This document shows, in pieces, positions 13,301-25,388 of a stretch of 64,000 bases of DNA (position 1 is the stretch's first letter; each line of letters starts with the position of its first letter). The DNA lies in contig NC_092183.1 in NCBI RefSeq assembly GCF_043641665.1, positions 23,098,501-23,162,500 on the forward strand, read 5' to 3'. The notes beneath the pieces are model-generated. The model saw only the letters and a program-made list of their open reading frames with translations. It was not told the origin of the DNA and searched no databases. Source of the DNA: Enoplosus armatus (Eukaryota; Chordata; Actinopteri; Centrarchiformes; Enoplosidae). The translations under genes were made by a program, and so were the position numbers.

Positions 13301-16300
13301 TTTCAAAAAAAAACCTTGACAAAGGCCAAGACCTGGCTATATATATAGAACATAGCTTTGTGTATGCATGATTGTCAAGAGGACCATAGTCTTTTAGAGA
13401 CAACTACAGAGCCAAGTAAGTCTTGGTATATAAATTAATAATTTGGGTGCATGGAATATCAGAACATACCACTGAACAATACTTTTATTTTAATGTACTG
13501 TACAGTATATTTAAGGTATGTCAGAGATAACACAACTTTGTTTAACAACTGGCACCACAAATGTTAAACATAAAAGTAACAAGGAGAATACATTTGATAA
13601 CCAAACAATATTAATATGAGGGAATTAATTCAGTATTTGTAGACACCTCAATACCAAAAACACAGCTGCTGGCCTGCTGCTAACAGTCAAGGTGCTCCTC
13701 ACTTACTGATTGTAGTAGGCTGGAACTTCAGTTCCTACTGCTACAGTCACATGACAGTCATTTGAGAGCACATCTTAGTAATTCATGTATGCAGGTGATT
13801 TATCTGTGCTCTCGAAACTTGCTTGAGATAGGCAGCCCATCAGTGTACACCAGGTCTACCTTTACTGTTGTCAGAGAGATGTTATCATTGCATGCTAATG
13901 CAGATGATAGTTCAGACATGTCATCATGATGACTTAAGTTTCTACAGATGGTTTTCCATACTGTAGTGAAGTCAGTGGAAAGCAACAGCTGCCAGGGAAG
14001 GGAGAATAACATCCAAAAGTCCAAATGCATTAGTGATCGCTCTCTGTAATCTAATGTGAAAATATTTGGTTTGTGAATGAATGGCCTAAAGCACTAGTAT
14101 GCTTCTTTGAGGTGGCCAACGGCTTTGATAGGACTCATTTCTGCTATCACCCTCTTGTTTCCTGAAAACCAAAATCAAAAGGAACTGCTATGCAGTTATC
14201 ACAATAAAACAGTATGTCAACTTGAAACTGTGAGTGTGCTAATAAAGTTAAAGTTATACTGTGAGTGGTAGTGCATGTTTTTAGTGGTTCAGCAAGTAAT
14301 GTATGAAAGGACACTTCTGACAACTGACAACTTCACAGTACAAAATACAAAGTTTCATCTCTGTGCATAAAGTACAGAGATCCAGGATGTGTTTAGCCTA
14401 GCATAGCATGGCCCTTTTCAGAGTGTTATATTATATATCATATAGTTCATATAGCACTTCAAAAGCCCCACCTCCACCCCAGCATCCAACTGTAGGCTCC
14501 GAGTCTATGCTCCGAGTCTATGCTCCTCTAAGTGGGAAGCTGGTTTCATAACTCCCCACTTCTGTGTTGAGCTTGATTGTTTCCTTATGGGGTGTGATGA
14601 GGTCAGAGCCATAAAACCAAATATCAACGCTGTACATATTCTGCATTATAAATACTGAAAATATATTTGTGTGTTATTATACTCAGTACTAATTTTAATG
14701 TTGTAGCAGGTAAAGGTGGAGCTAATTTGAACTGTTAACATACTGTTGGGTTGTTTTATCACCAACACACACAACCTATTTTATAAGGTAATTATAAAGT
14801 TAATGATATGTCTTTGTATGCAAAATCAAAGTAACTAACCATCAGTTACATGTAATAGTAGTGGAGTAGAAGTATAAGAAATGTAGTATGAAGTAGTCAT
14901 ACTAAAGTTAAGCACAAGTACTTCAAAACTGTACGTGCAGTACTTGAGTAGGTGCACTTACTTTCCACCACTGGAAATAGCTCAACCCTTAACTGCTCTT
15001 AAAATGACAAAGTGTCCGTTTTACATTTCTATTATCAATAAAATTACAAAACAGTGTTAAAATTCTGACTTGCTCTAGGGATGGTGGTGCCGTTCAGTCA
15101 GCCACTTTGGTCCAGTCTGGAATATCAAAACAAATTTTGGATGGATGGACCAAGAAATTTGGCATGGGGATTCATTGTCCTATTATTATCTATTATTAAT
15201 AAAATTACAAAACAGTGTTAAAATTCTGACTTGCTCTAGGGATGGTGGTGCTGTTCTGTCCACTTTGCACTTTGGTCCAGTCTGGAACAAATTTTGGATG
15301 GACCAAGAAATTTGGCATAGGGATTCATGGTCCCCTGGGGATGAATCCTATTGACTGATGATCACCTGACTATTAGCATCATTATCAATCAATTGTCAAT
15401 TCTTTGGTTTATGGCTAGAAACATCCCCATCAGCCTCAGCTGTACTTTTTGATTAGTGCTTATCAGCTAACACAGATGGTCACCATGCTAAACACTACCT
15501 ACAACAACTAACATCAGCATGTCATCATTGTCCTTGTCAGCATGTTAGCATACTGACATTAGTATTAAGCTCAAAGCACTGTGGTGCACAGAGATGATTT
15601 GACATTACATTGTATCATCTGACTCTGGGTAGGATACCAAACAAGAGGATGTAGTCATAGTATCACTACAAATACAGAAGCAGAAGCAGAGAGGGAAAGC
15701 ACACTGAACACAACCACAAACCCAGTAAGACCTCACAGTGTCAGAAAGATTTCAGCTGTTTCCTGCATCCAGCAAACTGGATTCCTTCCATGACAAGCAG
15801 TTAACCAGTGTGACAAAAAAAACTACAGTGTTCCAAATTATGGACATAAGAAATGTCTGATATGGAATGGAAAAATGGTGAGGGGACTGGAGACCCGAGG
15901 GATGAACATCACCTCCAACAATACAAAGCTGGTTGCTGGATTCAGGAAAATTAATCAGAATGACAGAACACAGAAGAGAACACAAAGGATAGGACAATGA
16001 TATACACAGACAGACACAGAAAGACACAAAGAGCCAAGGAGTGGAAAAAGAGAGGCTGTGCTCGGCAGTCTGGTCGACGGATGTGTTGGTACTGCACCTT
16101 CTTCCTGTTCTGGGCTAATTTCTGGGCCGTCTGCCAGGCATGGAATAAAGCAGACAGGAGAGTAATGGGTTAGAGCAGTGCACAGGAGAGACTGACTGGA
16201 TCACAGGGAGGCAGGCAGGGACTGGGTGTTCAGTGTATGTCAGATATAATGTACTTAACCGGTAGTGCCATTGTACTGTACAGTGTTTGTTATTTTGGTC

Positions 16301-19300
16301 ACATTGAGGAGGTGTGTTCATGTGCAGGAGATTCTTTGTATGGTTGTTATGCATTTGTGTGTCAGCAACACCATACTGGTGTGGGGGTCCTTACACGAGT
16401 GTGCAGTGTACACAGATAGCTACACCCAAGCGTAGTACATCTATATAGTATTTGAAGATGAAGGATGATGATGATGATGGGGGAGGCCTGTGGTCATGTG
16501 CCCTCTATGCCCTGTTTTTAATCGAAATCAAATACTATACCTGTGTTTATCAAGCACCACAGAATCACCCATTGTAATTGCACTGGAAGTGAACCTAGGA
16601 CTAAATCTACTGTTACTGATGAGGGACCACTCCTAGGAGAGAGTGTGATGTATGTTTTAGAACACAAAGTAGAAATGGTGACGTGTTGTAGTTTTCTGAC
16701 AAGTTATTGTCTGAAATATTATGCTTGTGGTAAGATTAGTCTTTATGTGTACAGGCAAACAATACAGGCCAATGAGATATCCAGGTTATATATGCAAAAT
16801 GATGATGCTGAATTAAGAAATTGCTTGAATCTCCTGACTATATTTACCAATACAAAATGTGCAGTAGGCTGTAAGTAAACACTGGCAAGCCACTTGCATA
16901 GTGTAAATAATACATGTACATAATATTGAACATAGTAGATAATTTGACTCAGCTGCATGAAAATATCCTTGTCAGCCCTACCCAATGAGTCCAACAGCGC
17001 AGCATCTCTCATACATTGTGCAATATTGCACACACAGCCGATGATGCTTCAAAGCCTGTGTGGTCTGTGGTGCACGGGAAGAGCAGGGAATCTTCTCTTC
17101 CACTGTTCACCTTTCAGCTACATTGTTAACTGATGAGAGTGCATGTTAACTGAAGAGGGGCATTTCTGTGATGTCAGCCAGTTATGGTAAAAACCAGTGT
17201 AGGACGTGGGGGGTCCGAGCTGATGTCATGCAGTGGTGGCTCTGACACAACAGAGTTGGGAGAAATTGAGTGATACCACACTGAGATGATCCTGGAAGGG
17301 TAAATGGTAAATGATCTCACTTATATAGCGCCTTTCAACCTTCACGGTTCCCAAAGCGCTTTACAGTTAAGTCTCATTCACCCATTCACTCACACATTCA
17401 CACACCAATGGCGACCGAGCTGCCATGCAAGGTGCTGGTCTCCATCGGGAGCAACTTAGGGTTCAGTGTCTTGCTCAAGGACACTTTGACATGACAGGGA
17501 TCGAACCCCCAACCCGCTCTAACCAGCTTTACCTCCCGTGCGACAGTGCTAACCACTGCGCCACCATGCCCCCATGGAAGGGTGAATTGTTTAATTAGTT
17601 GTTTTGGACTGTGTAACTATTTGGACATTTGCTTTCCACATAGAATAAAAAGCAATGTTCAGTTTCCATAATCAAAGAGGCATTTGTTTAGCAATGAGGA
17701 GGCATTTATTCGTTATTCTCACGGAGGCATTTCTTCATTGTGCATCATTTAGGCACCTATGAGATTTATTTCTTCATGTAAATATTTTCTTATTTTTATG
17801 TGGTTGGGAACAGGTTCTCAGGCTTCTTTCAGATTAGCTGAAGTGAGGGAAATCAGTAACGCCACAGTATTAAGCAGTGCTAGAATCCAAAATACAATGC
17901 CATGGTTTCACATTTCCAGCAGTAGAATAATGCATCTCTACTCAACACCAGTCATCAAGAGCATCACAGAGTAAAGTACTGGAACATGTTTCAGAAATTT
18001 CAGTAACAAAAAGTCAAAGGACAAAAATCCCAAACCAGGAGGAGGACCACACTACTGGAAATGGTAAACCGTCCTTTTCTCTCCTTTTTTCGAGGTTGCA
18101 TGCGCACAGGGACGCATATGTATGCACGTGCATGTGGGTGGCGCAATAAACATTTCTATCAATGGAGCGACAGGTGCTGGATGTCTCACTGCTCTGTACA
18201 CGTGTGATGTGTGTGTGTGTGTGAGGCTGAAGGCTCTGTGTGTTTATCACAAGCTGAAAAATTCTGTATCACTGTGAGCCATGGTTCTAAACAGGGGGGG
18301 GGGGGGGGGGGGGGGGGGTGAGGGAAGTGAAACACTAACAGGTAAACACATGAACATCGCCAACAACAACAGTATATATTCATAGACATTCAATGAGTCA
18401 AACTCTAACTGTATGCATTAGTTTATACATCCATTTTTACACTAGTCAATTCCACTTACCACAACATTTTACCAAAATAACCGCCCTTAAGTCATCCTGC
18501 GCACCAGATGAACATGCAAAAATGTAAAATCTGTCTCTATATAGTGTAAATTACAGAAAAGCATACATTTAACTTCATTTGAATTTGCATGGGTTTAAAT
18601 GGATCTCTGTCAGCTAGAGAGAAGACGTCTCACTCTGTTGGAGTTGTTGTCCTGTCATCTAGTTACTCACAGAATTGATGTTAATTAGTCATAACATTTG
18701 TTTGTAACCAGAGAAAGTGACGATCAGTGCCAGCTAAAAGAAAAGCTGCAGTTTTTTGGCACGAGACACCTGAGTTCAAGCTCCATCTCGCCCATAAACA
18801 AAGCCACAAAGCCACCCCTTAATGAAAGATATAAAATAAGATATACAGTTTTCCTGCTGCCTTTGCACACACTCTGAGCGTCAGGCTTTTTTTCCACAAT
18901 TTGCGTGGCTTTAGTTGGTGGAGGCGCATGCACTCACACAGACCTCTCCTTTAATCATTTTTTTCCCATTTATATACTCTCATATGCAGTGAAATGCTTG
19001 CAGTGTAGTGTAGAGGTCAAAAGGGGAACAGCGCTGCAAAACTAGCTTTACTGGACACAGAGGAGTACAGTAAAGAAAAGAAACACAGTAGAGTAAAGAA
19101 AAGAAACACAGTAGAGTAAAATAAAGAAGCACAGAGTAAAGAAAAGAAAACAATAGAGGAAAGAAACACAGTAAGGAAAATGGTAAATGGACTGATTTCA
19201 TCATTCATCTTAATTAGTAACAAATAACTTTGATAATAAGTTTTTCCACTGTTTTTTTAAAGAAATTATTAAGAAATTAATGCAAAATTAAGTGTCATCA

Positions 19301-19692
19301 AAATATTTACAAACTACTCTTTTTCTTTTAAGGTTCATTTATTTGCTATTGTACAACACAGGGTTTGTAATAGGGCTTGCAATGAAATGCAGTTGTATCC
19401 CCCTTCACGCTACACACACAGAACATAAAAAGTGTTAAAATTAGAATACAATAAAAATAAAAACAATATATACAGTTCTATACATATATTATACAAGAAG
19501 GGAACAGCGCTGCAAAACTATCTTTACTGTACTCCTCTGTGTTAGTGGAGAGAAAATAAAACAATAAAGTAAAGAAACACAGTAAAGAAAGAAAACAAGA
19601 GTAAAGCAAAGAAAACAGAGTACCCCCCCAACCCACTTCTTTTAGTCAATACCAATGCACCAAAATATACCCACATCACACACAGAACATAC

Positions 19693-19736
<44 letters not shown>

Positions 19737-22700
19737 TATATAATATAAAAGATAGTGGTATGGTAATGTGCTCTAGAAGAAAATATTATCTATAGTAAAA
19801 TAAATAGTAAATTATCAGCTGGTGAACTGAAAGCTTAAAAACATTAGATGTATTATCATTACAGAATTAGCTTTATCATAGAGATAAAGATACAGTAAAA
19901 TGCAACTGGTTGTACAGTCATATAACAGGACTCCAGACATAATTAGGTATGATGGGAAATGGGGAAATAATAGGAAAATGTTTTTTAGAAAGGGAAAAAT
20001 ATAGAAAGCATAGAATACAGAAGAAGTATAATGTAAAATTGTGCCTACTTCATTTATTGTTTATTTCTGTGGTACAAATACAAAATGAAGAAATCTGACT
20101 ATGCTTGAAACATCGGAGACTTGACTGTGGCTTGTAAAAAAACACAAAACACCCTGCTTCAGACCAGTGTGTGCATACACTACATGAGTGTGTACTGTGC
20201 GTTTTCACCTTGATGCGGCTAACGGCCTCCTGTGCCTGCATCATGCGGATGTTTTTGGACGGTGTCTTATCCGACAGCAGCTGGGTGGAGCCCAAGTAGT
20301 TGGCTGCGAATATGATCCCATCGATCAGGTCCTCTGGGTCACATGGGCCTGGGACTGGAGGGAAGAAGAGTAGCTCAGTCTCACTATATAACACAATGTT
20401 TGCCCTCCCACTTTGACAGCAATATAGAAAGCTATAGTATACTGTATTTCATTTAATTATATTTCAAGCCTGAAGTTGAACCACTTTACAATAGCAATAC
20501 TGCTTAAATATTGACTGTTGATAAATATCAGCAAGATACATGTTTTACAATCTGGGAACCCCAAAAATGTTCTTATTAATGGTTTATTACTGATCTATTA
20601 AGCATTAACAGAATATTTGAATGTTTTAATTATTAAAGCACCCATGTACACTGCATGAATACCGTAACATGTTTCTGTCTTTCCTCGTCCTCTTCCCCCT
20701 CGTCTCTCCCCTTTACGTGCCTCTCTCCTCCTCTATCTCTATTGGCTACTGAAGGCCTTGACATTTAGGAATTGCTGACGCAGCATTTACAACAGGCTTA
20801 GATCAGCAGTGCAGTTCAATAAGCTGTATGTTACCACGGAGTCACAGGGAATCAGCTTCAACACGCCAAACACTGACAATATAGGCCGGGCAGAGGTTAG
20901 AAAGACAACATCCCCCATCACTTCTTCAGGATTGATTCTGTTTGCCAATACTGACAAGGTTGGTCCTGACATGCTGTTAAGCTTGCCAGTATTGTTGTGA
21001 TAAAAATGAATAGAAAAGGCTGCTTTTGCATTTACAGTACTGTGATTAGGGGTTATTACTTACCTTGGTGTATGGTGTTTAAAGTAACATAACCATAAAA
21101 TGAAAAGTACAAACAGGTTGTTCCAGTCCCAATCCATGGTTATTACTCAAACTACCTTGTTTCCAGGTACGACTTATGGCCTTCAATATTTAGTTTAAAG
21201 TAAAATAATGCTTGAGCTTTTTCCAGCCCTGATTTGTAGTTTGCCCTGAAAATGTATGTATGAAATTATGAATGTATCCATCGCTTTACCACCAGTTCAT
21301 CACACTCGCATACAATACAGTGGATGACGATGAAATCTGGAAATTATCATTGGACCAATGCGATGTCAATATCCTGTCCAGTATCCAGTATTCTGGTTGT
21401 TGATTGGTTACGAAGGACGGCCCTCTGTTGGAGTATCATTTTACGTGTTTTGGCCAATAACAGATTAGCAGATTAGCATGACAAAAAAAATTGGTTTAAT
21501 GTTAAGGTTTTCAGCTACTCAGTGGTCTCCTGTGTTTCCTCAAATTCCTCAAACATCTTGCCAAGATGTATATGTTGGTCCTTGGTCCTTGAGTTTTGAC
21601 ATTCTTCTTTTTTTCTCTTAATGATGTTGTAACCCTTTCCTATGGTAGCAATGGTAGCAGTCTGATAACAAATTGTTATATTTCTACTTGTTAGGAGAGG
21701 AAACGGCTTTAAAACAAGAGCCTTCATGAGCTGTGTGTCACAGCCACTGCTGCTGCTGTAGCTGCTGACCCTGTTCAACTGGCTAAACTACAGTTTGAAA
21801 ACCTCTGCACCAGAGGATGAAGCACTCACCTTCTACATATGTGGGGAAGGACGCAAGGCTTCTCCTGGACTATTAATAAAAAGAGAGGAAAAGTATTTTT
21901 TTCAAACATGAAAATGAAAATGAGACAGTGTAGTGAATATCTAATGAATAGTAAAATGTTGGACACACCTCTTTACTGGAGGGAGAAGATTCAAAGCTGT
22001 CATCCTGCAGCAGATGTCTGCTGGATGACTCCGCTCCTGGAGGAGTGGGCGAGCCTGAACCAGGAGACTGCAGGAAGAGAATAAGGGTGGGGGGCCAAAA
22101 AGCAGTCTGTGAATTGAAATCCTGAAATCAGAACCAAGCACCACTTTAACGGAGAAAGGAGAACTCCTAGTGATTAATCCACAGAGAATTAACACCAAAC
22201 TGTTTCTCAACAAACATGATCTACACCACAATTTGAATGGAAGACTACAGAGATCACTGAGTTATGGTGAACTATTTTGATCTAGGAGTCACTGGAGACC
22301 AATCTAGAGACAATGTCCACTTTAGCAGGACCTCTGGAGACCAAGATATCTTACAGTCTGATCCGTTTTGTATTGTCAAAATGAGGGCAGGCAGTAGTTT
22401 AGTGTTTTATCTCTGTGAATTCAGATGTCAACAAGAGCTACACAGCACAACACGAACCATGCCAGCGTGGCTATCAGATAAGCTAACGGCATTACCAGGT
22501 GCCATAGATGACCAAACAGCAATAGGTAACATAAATGAAGAAGGAGCTGCATTCCTGCAATGGACGCTTCATTTGGAAAAGCTGTGGAAGAAACTGATCA
22601 AACAGACATAGATTGCATTTTTGAAAGCCTAAAGGAGACTGTAAGTTGAATTTTTTCACTTCAAGTTTTTGATGAGCACACGTTAAGTTCACACTTGTCA

Positions 22701-23629
22701 AAAATGATCTGAACTCAGCACGAAGGTTATTAATTGTGCACTGAACTGTGTGGAGGTGTGACAGATACCTTAGAGTCTATTTAATGCTATCAGAGGGCAG
22801 AAAGACAAGACCACTCAAATCAACGCAGGCACTCCACACAGCCAACAGCAACAGTTACACAACACAATTCATCTCCTCTTGCTCAGAGACTGAATGTGTC
22901 AGACAGAAAAAAACACAAACACACAAGCTGTGATGAGGTGAGCCGTGATGACACTGAGACACCAATAGGACAAAACGCAGCTTGGAGGCAAAACATCATA
23001 ACATATCACCTCTGTGTGGGGACAGAGGGCAGCACATGTCATAACACAGAAACATAGACCAGCAGGAAACATCTTGTTGGGTGCAGCTCACATCAACTGT
23101 AGGTCTGTTATAGTTGGCTAGGATAGTACTTCAGTCTATCTTCTGTATGTTGTATGTTGTTTAATATGTCTCTGAGATTTCCAAATTTCCAAATTCACAT
23201 CTTTCCAGAAACAACGTGTAGATACTTCCATACCTGGATACATACAACTGAAACCTATCTTCAGGGATAGATACGACTAGAGGAAGGTGAGAAAATCAGA
23301 ACAAAACTAACCTCAAGTGTTTGTGCTATGGCGACAACACACAAAACCCGCAAAAATACAATTATAAAAAATATTTTATCAACACTGAAAAGCAACACGC
23401 TTCACTCAGAGCTTTGTCAGACTAATGAAAGGTTAAATATGCACACAGTTTGTGCGGTGATTAACTATGGCATACAGTAAAGGTGTGCAAAATAGGCTTG
23501 ACCATCTGAGACACTTAATATAGGTGCAAATTATTACAATCATTAGAAATACTATACACAGAAAAGTATTGGAAATGTCGTCTCAATTTCTTCTGATTAC
23601 ATGTTTATCTTGCAGTTGTCAACACCTCC

Positions 23630-23669
<40 letters not shown>

Positions 23670-25340
23670 ATATATATATACACATCAGTGGCGAGCCGTG
23701 CATTTCACACCTAGGCCTTCAATGATGTCCTACACTGAATGAATCCACCTCTTAATACCATCATTATGACGCCATGGCTCTCGAAACCATACATTTATAC
23801 AGTAACAAACATAGTCGAGTACAACTACTTTATTTCCGGAGCATTTAAAATCAATACACCCGTATTAACAATTAAGAGTAGTAAAGTAAAAGTTATATGT
23901 TCGCTTGGATACTGTCACAACTTAAAAATAAAAGGCAATCAGTCTACAAAGTTTTAAGTCCACTAAACAGCACATTGTCGCACCCGCAAAGCAGTTTTCT
24001 TCTCCTCCTTCAGCCATTGTGGGTTGAAAAAAAACAGCGAAATTAACGCGAATTAAGTAGTTTTAGCTCGTTCGAGTCGCTAACGGGACACCAGCTTCCA
24101 TTTGGTTAACTGCATTCTAATAGCGCTGCCTCTCACTAGTGCGTATCCAATCAGAGAACGTGAACGTGTCACGTTCAACGTGATACCTGCTAGCTGGCCC
24201 TGATGTCGCCAACTTGAAATCTGATTGGTTATCACAATCTGTCTGTTTCAGTTCATTTAAGTGTACAGGCGCCCCCACTGTTAATTCTGAAGGCCTCGGG
24301 AAGATTTCTTGGAGCCTGGCAACACATGACAGCTGAAATATGATTGGGTGAAAGCTCTAACATAAATATACAATGCTGGAAGCAGCGCAACCAAGAGGAA
24401 AGCTATGAAATGAAGAGAAAAGACTATGAGGAATAATTTAATACATATTTATGAAAAAAAATATTAAAATGAAATTTTTGTTCTGATGATGTTTAGGCCA
24501 GCAGAGAAGGCCTTGCTGGCCCTGACGGCTCACCACTGATATACATATATATAACCACCTCTTGTACTAACAAGACTTTCAAGGGTACACGAGCAATTAG
24601 GTTAAAATGAATTAATTAGAAGTTGACCAATTGAACACTGTCTCTATTTCTCCCATAATTAATCAGTCACAAAAATGTTAACTACATTTTGGTACAGCAA
24701 CCAGTTTTGTTTTACTTTCACTCAACACCTGTATGTATACAAATGTGCAAAGATCACTTTTCGTGTATGACGCCCTATAATTTGCTCCAAAATACACAGT
24801 TCTTGTTATCAACATCCAGTGGTGGCAAGTAACTCAGTACATTTACTCAAGTACTATATTTCAATTTTCAGTTTTGAGGTAGTTGTGCTACCAGTTGTGC
24901 TTTACTTGAGTATTTCCATTTTATACAACCTCTCATTATTATCTAAGATCTTAATCTTTGTCAGTGTTTTGGTTTATTTTGGAGAGTTTCATTCGAACGT
25001 TTAATGAAATCTTAAGTCAAGAGGAAAAGTAAAGTATGGTTTACATTTTGTATGACCTTACCTTACCTTAGTCATTTGTAAGTGCCTTCATGTGTCATTT
25101 CAAGTGTTAATTGTAAAAAATAAAAATAAAAAATCCCTTCAGCACTTTTTACTCCACTACATTTATTGGACAGCTTCAGTTACTAGTTACTTTTCAGTTG
25201 AAGATTGTAAAAGATATTAGAAACAAATAAAATATGTTGCATTGTTACACACAACCCAAATAAGTAGCTCCACCTCCACCAGTACAACAGTAAAATGCTA
25301 TTTACAAGTTAAGATATTTACGTAAGTAAATCATGTCATC

Positions 25341-25388
<48 letters not shown>

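Larger units (their letters stand above)
11696..16097 (-). other. apba1 intron, 4402 nt
   Basis: Mostly unique-looking AT-rich DNA. Contains a family C copy (14845-14975) and a 161-bp tandem duplication (15029-15345). No gene supported; frames up to about 113 codons here have no recognisable content. Confidence 0.75.
16131..20208 (-). other. apba1 intron, 4078 nt
   Basis: Contains a full family A copy (17302-17575), a 25-base poly-G run (18294-18318), an AGTAAAGAAA-rich region (19020-19160), a related block at 19498-19620 and an (AT)n tract (19698-19732). No gene supported. Confidence 0.75.
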
